From assembly GCF_006970445.1 (NCBI RefSeq), contig NZ_CP033877.1, positions 3,666,750 to 3,730,749 of the forward strand: a stretch of 64,000 nt of DNA, in the 5' to 3' direction. The translations under genes and the position numbers were made by a program. Position 1 is the stretch's first letter. Every line of letters starts with the position of its first letter. Source of the DNA: Stenotrophomonas maltophilia (GTDB taxonomy: Bacteria > Pseudomonadota > Gammaproteobacteria > Xanthomonadales > Xanthomonadaceae). The notes under the pieces are model-generated. The model worked only from the letters and a program-made list of their open reading frames with translations. It ran no database searches and was not told the origin of the DNA. Positions 44,075 to 55,761 of this stretch are shown here, piece by piece.

Positions 44075-45049
44075 ATGAGCACCAACGACCTGCCCCAGAC
44101 CAAGATCGCCGTCATCGGCTACGGCAGCCAGGGCCGCGCCCACGCACTGAACCTGCGCGAATCCGGCTTCGATGTGGTGGTAGGCCTGCGTCCGGGCGGC
44201 CCGACCGAGGTCAAGGCGCAGGCCGATGGCTTCACCGTGAAGGCACCGGCCGATGCGGTGAAGGATGCCGACCTGGTCGCCGTGCTGACGCCGGACATGG
44301 TGCAGAAGAAGCTCTACGACGATGTGTTGGCCGCGAACATGAAACAGGGTGCGGTGCTGTTGTTCGCCCACGGGCTGAACGTGCACTTCGACATGATCAA
44401 GCCGCGCGAGGACCTGGACGTGGTGCTGGTCGCGCCCAAGGGCCCGGGTGCGCTGGTGCGCCGCGAGTACGAGATCGGCCGTGGCGTGCCATGCATCTGG
44501 GCCGTGTACCAGGACAAGAGCGGCAAGGCTGCCGACTACGCCCTGGCCTATGCGGCCGGACTCGGTGGCGCCCGCGCCAACCTGATCCAGACCACCTTCA
44601 AGGAAGAGACAGAGACCGATCTGTTCGGCGAGCAGGCGGTGCTGTGCGGCGGTGCCTCGGCACTGGTGCAGGCCGGTTTCGAAACCCTGGTCGAAGCCGG
44701 CTACCAGCCGGAGATCGCCTATTACGAAGTACTGCACGAGCTGAAGCTGATCGTCGACCTGTTCTATGAAGGCGGTATCTCGCGCATGCTGGAGTTCATC
44801 TCCGAGACCGCGCAGTACGGCGACTACGTCAGCGGCCCGCGCGTGATCGACGCTGGCACCAAGGCACGCATGAAGGAGGTCCTGAAGGACATCCAGGACG
44901 GCACCTTCACCAAGAACTGGGTGGCCGAGTACGAAGCGGGCCTGCCGAACTACAACAAGTTCAAGCAGGCCGACCTGGAGCACCCGATCGAAAAGGTGGG
45001 CAAGGAACTGCGCGCCAAGATGGTCTGGTTGCAAGGACAGGCCGCGTAA
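44075..45049 (+). CDS. ilvC: Ketol-acid reductoisomerase, class I
   Basis: A 324-residue NADPH-dependent enzyme of isoleucine and valine synthesis: it rearranges and reduces acetolactate or acetohydroxybutyrate. [12 protein letters not shown] (from residue 15) binds [30 protein letters not shown] and [17 protein letters not shown] carry the Mg-binding acidic residues. Length is class I. AAGGA precedes the ATG. It is the first structural gene of the operon, directly after two attenuator-like terminators. Confidence 0.97.
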   Translation: MSTNDLPQTKIAVIGYGSQGRAHALNLRESGFDVVVGLRPGGPTEVKAQADGFTVKAPADAVKDADLVAVLTPDMVQKKLYDDVLAANMKQGAVLLFAHGLNVHFDMIKPREDLDVVLVAPKGPGALVRREYEIGRGVPCIWAVYQDKSGKAADYALAYAAGLGGARANLIQTTFKEETETDLFGEQAVLCGGASALVQAGFETLVEAGYQPEIAYYEVLHELKLIVDLFYEGGISRMLEFISETAQYGDYVSGPRVIDAGTKARMKEVLKDIQDGTFTKNWVAEYEAGLPNYNKFKQADLEHPIEKVGKELRAKMVWLQGQAA

Positions 45050-45087
45050 CCACGCGGCCTCCCCCACCCGCTTTGCAAGGTTCCCCC

Positions 45088-46824
45088 ATGAACTCTTCCA
45101 CACACCGCAGCGCGCCGCCCAACGGCGCGCGCTGGCTGACCCAGGCGCTGGAAGCCGAAGGCGTCCACGCGCTGTTCGGCTATCCCGGCGGCACCATCAT
45201 GCCGTTCTACGACGCGCTGGTGGATTCGTCGCTGAAGCACGTCCTGGTGCGCCATGAGCAGGGCGCCGCGCTGGCCGCCAATGGTTTCGCCCGCGCCAGC
45301 AACCAGGTGGGCGTCTGCGTGGCCACGTCCGGCCCGGGCGCCTCGAACCTGGTCACCGGCATCGCCGACGCGATGCTGGATTCGGTGCCGATGGTCTGCA
45401 TCACCGGCCAGGTCGCCACGCCGCTGCTGGGCACCGACGCCTTCCAGGAACTGGATGTGTTCGGCCTGACGATGCCGATCGTCAAGCACAGCTGGCTGGT
45501 GCGCAGTGTCGACGACCTGCCGCGTGTGGTCGCCGATGCGTTCCGCATCGCCCGCGAGGGCCGGCCAGGCCCGGTGCTGATCGACCTGCCCAAGGACGTG
45601 CAGCTGGCCGATGCCAGTCATCTGCCGGCGCACGTGCCGAGCAGCGTCGAGCCGCCGCCGGCGCCGGCCGAAGCGGCCATCGTCGAAGCCATCGCCGCAC
45701 TGGCGGCCGCCGAAAAGCCGGTGGTCTACGCCGGTGGTGGCATCGCGCTGGGTGATGCGGTTCAGGACCTGCGCGACTTCGTCGAGGCCAGTGCCATCCC
45801 CACCGTGATGACCCTGCGCGGCCTGGGTGCACTGCCGGCCAGTCATCCGCAGTCGCTGGGCATGCTGGGCATGCACGGCACCCGCGCAGCCAACATGGCG
45901 GTGCAGGAAAGCGACCTGCTGCTGGTGCTGGGCGCACGCTTCGACGACCGTGCCACCGGGAAGCTGGCGGAGTTCGCACCGTTCGCCCGCGTCGTCCACA
46001 TCGATGCGGACGCGTATGAGATCTCCAAGCTGCGCAGTGCCGATGTCGCCGTGCCCGGCAACGTCGGTCACGCCATCCGCGCCCTGCGTGCGGCCTTCCC
46101 CTCCCCCAAGGCCCACCAGGACGCATGGCGCAGGCGTTGCGCGCAGCACCGCGATCGCTTCGCCGCCCGCTACGACGCACCAGGCCAGCACATCTACGCA
46201 CCGGCGTTGCTGAAGCGCCTGAGCGAGCTGGCCCCGGCCGATGCGGTGATCGCCTGCGATGTCGGCCAGCACCAGATGTGGGTGGCACAGCACTGCCGCT
46301 TCAACCACCCGCGCAATCATCTGACCAGTGGCGCGCTGGGCACCATGGGCTTCGGCCTGCCTGCGGCGATGGGTGCGCAGTTCGCCTGCCCGGAGCGCAC
46401 CGTGGTGCTGGTGTCCGGCGACGGCAGCTTCATGATGAACGTGCAGGAGCTGGCGACCATTGCCCGCTGCCGCCTGCCGGTGAAAATCGTGCTGCTGGAC
46501 AACAGTTCGCTGGGCATGGTGCGGCAGTGGCAGGAACTGTTCTTCGCCGAGCGTTACAGCGAGATCGACCTGTCCGACAACCCGGACTTCGTGGCACTGG
46601 CGCAGGTGTTCGGCATCGCCGCCACCCGCATCGACAACCGCGACGACGTGGAAGGCGGCCTGGCCGCGCTGCTGGCCGAACCGGGCCCGGCACTGTTGCA
46701 CGTGGCCATCGATGCACGCGCCAACGTGTGGCCGCTGGTGCCGCCGAACACCGCCAACAGCACGATGCTGGAAAGCAACCCCGCCCATGCCCGCCAGGAG
46801 ACCCCCAATGCAATACCGGCTTGA
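45088..46824 (+). CDS. ilvG: Acetolactate synthase large subunit
   Basis: A 578-residue ThDP- and FAD-dependent enzyme joining two pyruvates, or pyruvate and 2-oxobutyrate. GYPGGTIMPFYDAL and the catalytic Glu (E57) in RHEQGAAL are at the N-terminus. RPGPVLIDLPKDVQ is central, and GDGSFMMNVQEL (about 444-455) is the ThDP/Mg site. The ATG at 45088 is used; AAGG is upstream. It overlaps ilvM by 17 bases. Called ilvG (or ilvB) because a short ACT-type regulatory subunit follows. Confidence 0.95.
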   Translation: MNSSTHRSAPPNGARWLTQALEAEGVHALFGYPGGTIMPFYDALVDSSLKHVLVRHEQGAALAANGFARASNQVGVCVATSGPGASNLVTGIADAMLDSVPMVCITGQVATPLLGTDAFQELDVFGLTMPIVKHSWLVRSVDDLPRVVADAFRIAREGRPGPVLIDLPKDVQLADASHLPAHVPSSVEPPPAPAEAAIVEAIAALAAAEKPVVYAGGGIALGDAVQDLRDFVEASAIPTVMTLRGLGALPASHPQSLGMLGMHGTRAANMAVQESDLLLVLGARFDDRATGKLAEFAPFARVVHIDADAYEISKLRSADVAVPGNVGHAIRALRAAFPSPKAHQDAWRRRCAQHRDRFAARYDAPGQHIYAPALLKRLSELAPADAVIACDVGQHQMWVAQHCRFNHPRNHLTSGALGTMGFGLPAAMGAQFACPERTVVLVSGDGSFMMNVQELATIARCRLPVKIVLLDNSSLGMVRQWQELFFAERYSEIDLSDNPDFVALAQVFGIAATRIDNRDDVEGGLAALLAEPGPALLHVAIDARANVWPLVPPNTANSTMLESNPAHARQETPNAIPA

Positions 46825-47059
46825 CCTGGTGCTGCACCCGGCCGAAGGCGCGCTGCTGCGCGTGATCGGCATGGCCGAACGCCGCGGCTTCGCGCCGCGC
46901 GCGATCAGCGGTGCGCCGGTGGCCGCCGACGATGGCCGCTGGCACCTGCAGCTGGTGGTGGATGGCCAGCGCCCCGCGGAAACGCTGTGCCGGCAGATCG
47001 AGAAGATCTACGACTGCGTGTCCGTGCAGGTCACCGCCGTGGAAGGAGCATCCGTATGA
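46808..47059 (+). CDS. ilvM: Acetolactate synthase small subunit (ACT domain)
   Basis: An 83-residue ACT-domain protein (MQYRLDLVLHPAEGALLRVI, GMAERRGFAPRAISGAPVAA, LCRQIEKIYDCVSVQV). It is the regulatory partner of IlvG, of the short IlvM type rather than the 160-residue IlvN/IlvH. AGGAG lies 7 bases before the ATG. Its start overlaps ilvG by 17 bases, and its stop overlaps the next small ORF as ATGA. Confidence 0.92.
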   Translation: MQYRLDLVLHPAEGALLRVIGMAERRGFAPRAISGAPVAADDGRWHLQLVVDGQRPAETLCRQIEKIYDCVSVQVTAVEGASV

Positions 47060-47169
47060 ACACCCGTACCGTAGCGACCACGGTGCCGGTACGGAGGCGT
47101 CTTCTTCGTCGCCCGTGCCCGCATGCGGCGGTCGCCTGCACCCCGCTGGTGGCCTATGCCGGCCGCTGA
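47056..47169 (+). CDS. Small translationally coupled ORF between ilvM and ilvA
   Basis: A 37-codon ORF (starts MNTRTVATTVPVRRRLLRRP, ends AYAGR). Its ATG overlaps the ilvM stop as ATGA, and a strong GGAAGGAG lies 7-14 bases upstream. It ends 14 bases inside ilvA, so it could couple IlvM and IlvA translation. The inner sequence CCGTACCG...CGGTACGG can form a hairpin. It may be only a coupling device without a functional product; I recognise no family. Confidence 0.45.
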   Translation: MNTRTVATTVPVRRRLLRRPCPHAAVACTPLVAYAGR

Positions 47170-48243
47170 TGCCAGCCAGGAAAGCGATGTCGGCGACGTA
47201 AGCGTTGCCGACGTTCTGGCAGCGCAGGCCCGCCTGCGCCGCTTCCTGCCGCCCACCCCGCTGCACCACGCCGAGCGCTTCGGCACCTGGCTGAAGCTGG
47301 AAAACCTGCAGCGCACCGGCTCCTACAAGGTGCGCGGCGCGTTGAACGCGCTGCTGGCCGGACGCGAGCGCGGAGACACCCGCCCGGTGATCTGCGCTTC
47401 GGCCGGCAACCACGCCCAGGGCGTTGCGTGGGCGGCCTATCGCCTGGACGTGCCGGCCATCACCGTGATGCCGCATGGTGCACCCGCCACCAAGATCGCC
47501 GGCGTCGCCCACTGGGGCGCCACCGTGCGCCAGCACGGCACCAGCTATGACGAGGCCTACGCCTTCGCCGTCGAACTGGCACAACGCCACGGTTATCGCT
47601 TCCTGTCCGCGTTCGACGACGCCGACGTGATCGCCGGCCAGGGCACGGTCGGCATCGAGCTGGCCGCGCATGCACCAGACGTGGTGATCGTGCCGATCGG
47701 CGGCGGTGGCCTGGCCTCCGGCGTTGCACTGGCGCTGAAATCGCAGGGCGTGCGCGTGATTGGCGCGCAGGTGGAAGGCGTCGATTCGATGGCACGTGCG
47801 ATCCGCGGCGACGTGCGCGAGATCGCCCCCGTCGCCTCGCTGGCCGACGGCGTGCGGGTGAAGATTCCCGGCTTCCTGACCCGCCGCCTGTGCACCTCGC
47901 TGCTGGACGACGTAGTGATCGTGCGCGAAGCCGAGCTGCGCGAAACCCTGGTACGGCTGGCGCTGGAGGAACACATCATCGCCGAGGGCGCCGGTGCGCT
48001 GGCGCTGGCCGCCGGTCGCCGCGTGGCCGGCCGCCGCAAGTGCGCGGTGGTATCCGGCGGGAACATCGATGCCGGCGTCCTGGCCGGCCTGCTCACCGAC
48101 ATCCGTCCGCGCCCGCCACGCAAGCCTCGGCGACGGCGCAGCGAAACCCCGCGTTCGCCCGGCAAGGCCAGCGCTCTCGCCTCCCCCACCTCTTCCCCTT
48201 CGCCCCTGCAAGCCGTCGCACCCGCTGTCGAGGAGATTTCCCT

Positions 48244-48247
<4 letters not shown>
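47156..48247 (+). CDS. ilvA: Threonine dehydratase, catalytic-domain-only, with extended low-complexity tail
   Basis: A 363-residue PLP enzyme deaminating threonine to 2-oxobutyrate for isoleucine. [12 protein letters not shown] holds the Schiff-base Lys, [10 protein letters not shown] and GGGGLASGV bind PLP. It lacks the C-terminal ACT-like regulatory domain of biosynthetic IlvA (about 500 residues) and is closer in size to TdcB. The last 48 residues ([20 protein letters not shown] onward) are Arg/Pro/Ser-rich and unlike a folded domain. The start at 47156 is by family; it overlaps the small upstream ORF. The stop overlaps leuA as GTGA. Operon position indicates the biosynthetic role. Confidence 0.9.
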
Positions 48248-49830
<1,583 letters not shown>

Positions 49831-49840
49831 GGAACCCACC

Positions 49841-50620
49841 ATGAGCGCCTTCGACACCATCACCCCGGCCAGCGCCGCTGGCCAGCAGTGGAACGCCCAG
49901 GACTATGCGATCGACGCCGGCTTCGTGCCGGTGCTCGGCGGCGCGGTATCGCGCCTGCTCGACCCGCGCGCCGGCGAACGCATCCTCGACCTGGGCTGTG
50001 GCGATGGCGTGCTCAGCACCGAACTGGCGCTGAGCGGCGCGCGCATCCACGGCGTGGATGCCTCGCCGGAACTGATCAATGCCGCCCGCGCGCGCGGCGT
50101 CGACGCGCAGGTGATGGATGGCCACGCGCTGACCTTCAACGCCGAGTTCGATGCGGTATTCAGCAATGCCGCGCTGCACTGGATGGGCACCCCGGACCGC
50201 GTGCTGGAAGGCGTCCGCCGCGCGCTGCGCCCCGGCGGCCGCCTCGTCGCCGAGTTCGGCGGCCATGGCAACGTGGCCACGATCATCGCGGCGGTGCAGG
50301 CCGCGCGCGTGGCCCACGGCCACGCCGCCAGCGCCTTCCAGTGGTACTTCCCGACAGCCGATGCCTATGCCGACCGCCTGCGCCAGCATGGCTTCCAGGT
50401 ACAACTGATCGAGTGCACGCCGCGCCCGACCGCGCTGCCGACCGGCGTGGCGGGCTGGCTGCGGGTATTCGCCGCACCGCTGCTGGACGACCTGCCCGCG
50501 GAGGCACGCGCCACTGTGCGCGAGGCCGCCACTGCCCTGCTGGCCGAGCTGCCGCGCAATGCCGCCGGCCAGCCGCTGGCCGACTACGTGCGCCTGCGCG
50601 TGCTCGCACGTCGTCGCTGA
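49841..50620 (+). CDS. Class I SAM-dependent methyltransferase within the leu operon
   Basis: A 259-residue methyltransferase. Motif I is ILDLGCGDGVLS, motif II region VDASPELINAAR, and motif IV FSNAALHWMGTP, with PGGRLVAEFGG after. It resembles trans-aconitate or malonyl-ACP methyltransferase-like small-acid methylases. It starts 10 bases after leuA with GGAA upstream and lies 60 bases before leuC, so it is co-transcribed with leucine genes. Substrate is unknown; a dicarboxylic or keto acid of this pathway is an interesting possibility. Confidence 0.85.
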   Translation: MSAFDTITPASAAGQQWNAQDYAIDAGFVPVLGGAVSRLLDPRAGERILDLGCGDGVLSTELALSGARIHGVDASPELINAARARGVDAQVMDGHALTFNAEFDAVFSNAALHWMGTPDRVLEGVRRALRPGGRLVAEFGGHGNVATIIAAVQAARVAHGHAASAFQWYFPTADAYADRLRQHGFQVQLIECTPRPTALPTGVAGWLRVFAAPLLDDLPAEARATVREAATALLAELPRNAAGQPLADYVRLRVLARRR

Positions 50621-50680
50621 CTTGACCGTTCCGCCTTCTTTTCTGATGTTCGCTACTTCGTACTTCTGCCAGGCATACGC

Positions 50681-52099
50681 ATGACTTCCGCACCCCGCAC
50701 CCTGTACGACAAACTGTGGGACGCCCACGTGGTGGTCCCCGAATCCGAAAGCGCGCCCGCCGTGCTGTACATCGACCTGCACCTGATCCACGAGGTGACC
50801 TCGCCGCAGGCGTTCACCGAACTGCGTGAGCGCGGCCTGTCGCCGCGCCGCCCGGATCGCACCAAGGCGACGATGGACCACTCCACGCCGACCCTGCCGG
50901 CCGCTGCCGACGGCACGCTGCCCTACGCCAGCGCAGCCTCTGAAGCGCAGGTCGCCACGCTGGCACGCAACTGTGCCGAGCACGGCATCGAACTGTTCGA
51001 CATGGACTCGGACAACCGCGGCATCGTCCACGTGATCGCACCGGAACAAGGCTTCACCCAGCCGGGCATGACCATCGTCTGCGGCGACAGCCACACCTCC
51101 ACCCACGGGGCCTTTGGTTCGCTGGCGTTCGGCATCGGCACCAGCGAAGTCGGCCACGTGCTGGCCACGCAGTGCCTGCTGCAGCGCAAGGCGAAGACGC
51201 TGGCGATCACTGTTGATGGGCCGCTGGCACCCGGCGTCGGCGCCAAGGACGTGGTCCTGCACATCATCGGCGTGATCGGCGTCAACGGTGGCACCGGCCA
51301 CGTGATCGAGTTCCGTGGCAGCACCATCGAAGCCATGGATATGGAACAGCGCATGACCCTGTGCAACATGTCGATCGAAGCGGGTGCGCGTGCCGGCATG
51401 GTGGCGCCGGACCAGGTCACCTTCGACTTCGTCGCCGCTACGCCGCGCGGCCCCAAGGGCGCCGATTTCGACGCAGCCGTGGCGCGCTGGCAGCAGCTGC
51501 GCAGCGATGAGGGCGCGCGTTTCGACAGCGAAGTGCACATCGACGCCGCCGACATCCGCCCGACCCTGACCTGGGGCACCCATCCGGGCACCGCGATCGC
51601 AGTGGATGCGCCGATCCCGGCGGCCAACGATGCCGCCGCACAGAAGGGCCTGGACTACATGCATTTCCAGGCCGGCAAGGCGCTGGCCGGTACACCCGTG
51701 GACGTGGTGTTCGTCGGCTCATGCACCAACGGCCGGTTGAGCGACATGCGCGAGGTCGCACAGGTCCTGCGCGGTCGGCGCGTCGCCGACCGGGTGCGCA
51801 TGCTGGTGGTGCCGGGCTCGGAGATCGTCAAGCGCGAGGCCGAGGCCGAAGGCATCCATGAGATCGTGCGCGCGGCCGGGGCCGAGTGGCGCGAACCGGG
51901 CTGCTCGATGTGCATCGCCATGAACGGCGATCTGGTCGCTCCAGGCCAGTTGGCCGTGAGCACCAGCAACCGCAATTTCGAAGGCCGCCAGGGCCCCGGT
52001 TCGCGCACGCTGCTGGCTTCGCCGATGAGCGCCGCCTGGGCCGCGGTGAACGGGCACGTCGCCGATACCCGCGAACTGTTCGCACAGGAGGTGGCGTGA
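50681..52099 (+). CDS. leuC: 3-isopropylmalate dehydratase large subunit
   Basis: A 472-residue aconitase-family subunit that isomerises isopropylmalate. Iron-sulphur cysteines are in VGSCTNGRL and [11 protein letters not shown] (CxxC). [20 protein letters not shown] and HEVTSPQAF are active-site segments. Length is normal. It shares one base with leuD (TGATG), so the two subunits are co-translated. Confidence 0.97.
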   Translation: MTSAPRTLYDKLWDAHVVVPESESAPAVLYIDLHLIHEVTSPQAFTELRERGLSPRRPDRTKATMDHSTPTLPAAADGTLPYASAASEAQVATLARNCAEHGIELFDMDSDNRGIVHVIAPEQGFTQPGMTIVCGDSHTSTHGAFGSLAFGIGTSEVGHVLATQCLLQRKAKTLAITVDGPLAPGVGAKDVVLHIIGVIGVNGGTGHVIEFRGSTIEAMDMEQRMTLCNMSIEAGARAGMVAPDQVTFDFVAATPRGPKGADFDAAVARWQQLRSDEGARFDSEVHIDAADIRPTLTWGTHPGTAIAVDAPIPAANDAAAQKGLDYMHFQAGKALAGTPVDVVFVGSCTNGRLSDMREVAQVLRGRRVADRVRMLVVPGSEIVKREAEAEGIHEIVRAAGAEWREPGCSMCIAMNGDLVAPGQLAVSTSNRNFEGRQGPGSRTLLASPMSAAWAAVNGHVADTRELFAQEVA

Positions 52100-52677
52100 T
52101 GACCGGTTTCCGTACCCTGACCTCGTCCAGCGTGGTGCTGGCGCAGACCAACATCGACACCGACCAGATCATCCCGGCGCGGTTCCTGTCCACCACCGAG
52201 CGCGCCGGCCTGGGCCGCAACGCCTTCAACGACTGGCGCTGGCAGGCTGACGGTTCGCCGGTGGCCGACTTCGCCTTCAACCAGCCGCACAACGCTGGCC
52301 GCAGCATCCTGCTGGCCGGCCGCAATTTCGGCTGCGGTTCTTCGCGCGAGCATGCCCCGTGGGCGCTGACCGACCTGGGCCTTTGCGCCATCGTCAGCAG
52401 CGAGATCGCCGATATCTTCCGCGGCAACTCGCTGAAGAACGGCCTGCTGCCGATCGTGCTGGACGAGGCCGACGTGCAGGCGCTGATGCAGCGGCCAGAC
52501 GATGAACTGACCATCGACGTCGCCGCGCGCGAGCTGCGCACGCCTGACGGCCGCGTCTATTCCTTCCCGCTGGATGGCTTCTCGCAGACCTGCCTGCTGG
52601 AAGGTGTCGACCAGTTGGGGTATCTGTTGGGCCGTGTCCCTGAAATCGAACGTTACGAGAGTGAGCATGCACGCTGA
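52099..52677 (+). CDS. leuD: 3-isopropylmalate dehydratase small subunit
   Basis: A 192-residue partner of Leu[15 protein letters not shown] and [17 protein letters not shown] are the family substrate-binding motifs, followed by [17 protein letters not shown]. The ATG overlaps the leuC stop by one base, and GGAGG lies just upstream. The end overlaps leuB by 11 bases. Confidence 0.96.
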   Translation: MTGFRTLTSSSVVLAQTNIDTDQIIPARFLSTTERAGLGRNAFNDWRWQADGSPVADFAFNQPHNAGRSILLAGRNFGCGSSREHAPWALTDLGLCAIVSSEIADIFRGNSLKNGLLPIVLDEADVQALMQRPDDELTIDVAARELRTPDGRVYSFPLDGFSQTCLLEGVDQLGYLLGRVPEIERYESEHAR

Positions 52678-53728
52678 AATTGTTGTCCTGCCCGGTGATG
52701 GCATCGGCCCGGAAGTGGCCGCCGCGGCAGTGGCCGTCCTGAAGGCCGTCGCCGAACGCTTCAACCACACCTTCACCTTCAGCGAGCACGACATTGGTGG
52801 CGTCGCCATCGACCGTCATGGCGAACCGCTGCCCGCCTCCACGTTGACCGCCTGCCAGGCCGCCAACGCCGTACTGCTGGGCGCGGTTGGCGGCCCGAAG
52901 TGGTCCGACCCCAATGCCAAGGTGCGCCCGGAACAGGGCCTGCTGGCGATCCGCAAGGCGCTGGGCCTGTATGCCAACCTGCGCCCGGTGCGTACCCACG
53001 AAGCCGCACTGCACGCCTCGCCGATCAAGGCCGAGCTGCTGCAGGGCGTGGACTTCGTGGTGGTACGCGAGCTGACCGGCGGCATCTACTTCGGCGACAA
53101 GACCCGCGACGCCGACAGCGCCAGCGACCTGTGCCGCTACACCGTGGCCGAAATCGAACGCGTACTGCGCAGTGCGTTCCGCCTGGCCCAGCAACGCCGC
53201 GGCAAGGTCACCTCGGTGGACAAGGCCAACGTGCTGGAAACCTCGCGCCTGTGGCGCGACGTGGCCGCGCGCATCGGCCGCGAGGAGTTCCCGGACGTGG
53301 CGCTGGAGCACCAGCTGGTTGATTCGATGGCGATGCACCTGCTGGCCAAGCCGCGCGAGTACGACGTGATCGTCACCGAGAACATGTTCGGCGACATCCT
53401 CACCGACGAAGCCTCGATGCTGGCCGGTTCACTGGGCCTGCTGCCCTCGGCCTCGCTGGGCGAACCCGGTGCGGTCGGTATCTACGAGCCCATCCACGGT
53501 TCGGCCCCGGACATCGCCGGCAAGGGCATCGCCAACCCGTACGCGACGATCTTCAGCGCCGCGATGCTGCTGCGCCATTCGCTGGGCCTGGAAGCCGAGG
53601 CTGCGGCGGTGGAAGCCGCCGTGCACGCCGTGCTGGACGATGGCGTGTTCACTGCCGATCTGGCAGCCCGGGGTTCCGCCGTGAGCACGGCGGCCGCCAC
53701 CGACGCAGTGCTGGCCAAGCTGGGGTGA
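52667..53728 (+). CDS. leuB: 3-isopropylmalate dehydrogenase
   Basis: A 353-residue NAD-dependent decarboxylating dehydrogenase. [10 protein letters not shown] is the N-terminal signature, [20 protein letters not shown] the substrate loop with its arginines, and [19 protein letters not shown] the metal-binding Asp region. [20 protein letters not shown] binds NAD. It is the last gene of the operon; its ATG lies 11 bases inside leuD. Confidence 0.97.
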   Translation: MHAEIVVLPGDGIGPEVAAAAVAVLKAVAERFNHTFTFSEHDIGGVAIDRHGEPLPASTLTACQAANAVLLGAVGGPKWSDPNAKVRPEQGLLAIRKALGLYANLRPVRTHEAALHASPIKAELLQGVDFVVVRELTGGIYFGDKTRDADSASDLCRYTVAEIERVLRSAFRLAQQRRGKVTSVDKANVLETSRLWRDVAARIGREEFPDVALEHQLVDSMAMHLLAKPREYDVIVTENMFGDILTDEASMLAGSLGLLPSASLGEPGAVGIYEPIHGSAPDIAGKGIANPYATIFSAAMLLRHSLGLEAEAAAVEAAVHAVLDDGVFTADLAARGSAVSTAAATDAVLAKLG

Positions 53729-53735
53729 TACATGC

Positions 53736-53760
53736 GGGTGCCGGGACACGCCCGGCACCC
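53736..53760 (+). terminator. Stem-loop at the end of the ilv-leu operon
   Basis: GGGTGCCGGG and CCCGGCACCC form a perfect 10-bp stem around ACACG, 7 bases after the leuB stop. No U run follows, so it may work with Rho or as a 3' stabiliser. Confidence 0.55.
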
Positions 53761-53786
53761 GGCCCTGTGCCGGTGATGCGATCCGC

Positions 53787-54797
53787 TCAGCGCGGACGGC
53801 TGCGCACGTAGTCGCTGGCGCAACCGGCGATGACGTGATCCTCGTCGGTACGCATGACAATGTGCTGCGGGATCCAGTCGCCCCCCTTGAACGCGACCGG
53901 CGGCAATGCGCGCTGCCAGGCCGCCTTGCCAATGCTGTGCGAGGCGTCCATGCCGGCCCTGGCCAGCACAGGGTTCAACGCGGCATCGCCGAGATCGGCA
54001 CCGAAGAAGCCGCCAAATGCCAGCGCGACCGTATGCGTGGCAACGCCATGGACGCGGAAAGGCGACTGCAGCCCGATCAGCAGCAGGGGCAGCTCTTCAT
54101 CACCGACGGTGTAGCTCACCTCTGTGACCGAACGGACCTCCTGTGGCCATTGGAACTGCGGGCGCTCTGAGATGCCCTGCCAGAACGCCTGCAGCCGGCG
54201 CATCGTGGCCTCGTCGGCGCGGCACTCGCTGGCTTCCTCCAGGTCCTGCACAGCCATTGCCGGACGTGCCGCGGCGTCCTTGCCCGTTGCCTGGGGTGCA
54301 CACCCCTGTCGATAGCCGTCCCCCGCACTGCGCACGATGACCGAGGTTGTGGGCGCAGACCAGAGCGCGAACGGCTCGCGCAACGTGCTCGACTGCAGCC
54401 GCAGGCCATGGGCAGCGATGACGCGCTCGCGCTGCACGGTGTCGAGCGCAATCGAGAAACCGAATGCGTCGGCAATGATCTGCGATGCATCGATACCATG
54501 GACCGTCATCGGCTGGGGCGGAATGATGACGGTCATCCGCTGATCGTCATCCTCGCTCTTCTCCTCGAAACGCCAGCCGCGCAGTTCCGCAGTGCGTTCG
54601 GCGACGTCGGTATAGCGTGCCGCGCGCAGGCGGCTGACGACGCGCTGCTGCAGATCCGGGCCTGCGCTGCATTCAAGCACCTCACGCAGATCATTCTGGA
54701 ACAGCACTGCATCTGTGTCTGCGGTCTGCGCACGGGCGCTCCCGCTGCAGGCAGTCAGCAGCAGCAGCGCCAGAGCGCAGATCGTGCGGATGAACAT
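53787..54797 (-). CDS. Putative lipoprotein of unknown function
   Basis: A 336-residue protein. MFIRTICALALLLLTACSGS has a clear lipobox (LTAC, C17 acylated). The mature part has cysteines in LECSAG, GCAPQ, SECRAD and AGCASD near the C-terminus. It starts with a segment about 40-160 rich in charged and short strands. I recognise no family. The ATG at 54797 is chosen because it starts the signal; the longer upstream frame is unsupported. It converges on the ilv-leu operon. Confidence 0.7.
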   Translation of the reverse strand: MFIRTICALALLLLTACSGSARAQTADTDAVLFQNDLREVLECSAGPDLQQRVVSRLRAARYTDVAERTAELRGWRFEEKSEDDDQRMTVIIPPQPMTVHGIDASQIIADAFGFSIALDTVQRERVIAAHGLRLQSSTLREPFALWSAPTTSVIVRSAGDGYRQGCAPQATGKDAAARPAMAVQDLEEASECRADEATMRRLQAFWQGISERPQFQWPQEVRSVTEVSYTVGDEELPLLLIGLQSPFRVHGVATHTVALAFGGFFGADLGDAALNPVLARAGMDASHSIGKAAWQRALPPVAFKGGDWIPQHIVMRTDEDHVIAGCASDYVRSRPR

Positions 54798-54870
54798 GGC
54801 AGGCGCTCCGGCCCTGGAACAGCCCGCTATTGTGCCTGCGCGCCTTTTGCAGCGTCGAGCCCGCGCAACG

Positions 54871-55644
54871 TTACTTGGTGGTGTAGCCCCCATTGACCAG
54901 GATGGTCTGGCCGGTCATCCACCAGCCATCGGTGACCAGGAAGCGGATCCACGGCACGATGTCGGCGATGTCGGTCAGGCCAGTGCGGGTGAACGCCGAC
55001 AGCGCCGCCGCGGTCTTGTGATACGCCTGCGCGTCGGCGCTCTCGGCCGGATAGAAGAACGGTGTGTCCATCGGGCCGGGGCCGATCGCGGTCACCGAGA
55101 TGCCGCGCTCACCGAACTCCTTCGACGCCGCACGGGTGAAGTGCTCGACCGGTGCCTTGGTGCCGGCATAGCTGGAATAGAACGGCGTGAACGCACCCAG
55201 CAGTGAGGTGACCAGGGTGCAGATGCGGCCGCCGTCATTGACGTGACGTCCGGCCTCCTTGAGGAAGAAGAACGCGGCCTTGGCGTTGACCGCGCTCATC
55301 TCGTCGTACTCCGCTTCGCTGATGTCCAGCAGTGGCTTCTTCAGTACCTTGCCGACCGTGTTGATGGCAATGTCGGGACGGCCGACCGCGGCCACGGCAT
55401 CGGCGAACAGGCGCTCCATCGCTGCCGCCGACGTCAGGTCGCCCTGCAGGGCCACTGCCTTGCTGCCAGCCGCCTGCACCGCGGCAACGGTCGCCTCCGC
55501 GTCGGCCTGGGTACCTGCGCTGTTGTAGTGAATGACGATGGCCCTTGCGCCCTGTGCGGCGAAGTCGCGGGCCAGCAGGCCGCCCAGGTTCTTGGCGCCA
55601 CCGGCGATCAGCACGGTCTTGCCCTTGAGGGAATGGTCGGTCAT
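54871..55644 (-). CDS. Short-chain dehydrogenase/reductase
   Basis: A 257-residue Rossmann oxidoreductase. GGAKNLGG (15-22) is a variant of TGxxxGIG cofactor binding. INTVGKVL replaces the usual NNAG. The catalytic set is S in LVTSLLGAF, and YxxxK in SSYAGTKAP. The C-terminus ends GQTILVNGGYTTK like FabG-type SDRs. It diverges from a LysR regulator that probably controls it. Substrate is unknown. Confidence 0.87.
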   Translation of the reverse strand: MTDHSLKGKTVLIAGGAKNLGGLLARDFAAQGARAIVIHYNSAGTQADAEATVAAVQAAGSKAVALQGDLTSAAAMERLFADAVAAVGRPDIAINTVGKVLKKPLLDISEAEYDEMSAVNAKAAFFFLKEAGRHVNDGGRICTLVTSLLGAFTPFYSSYAGTKAPVEHFTRAASKEFGERGISVTAIGPGPMDTPFFYPAESADAQAYHKTAAALSAFTRTGLTDIADIVPWIRFLVTDGWWMTGQTILVNGGYTTK

Positions 55645-55761
55645 GGCTTCGGTCTCGGGAGGGGGCTGCCCGGGGTGGCAACCCTGCCCTGACGACGATA
55701 TCGTGCAGAAAATGCGGATAAAGCCCGCCACATTGACTTAACTTTCCAGAGCAAGCGAACA

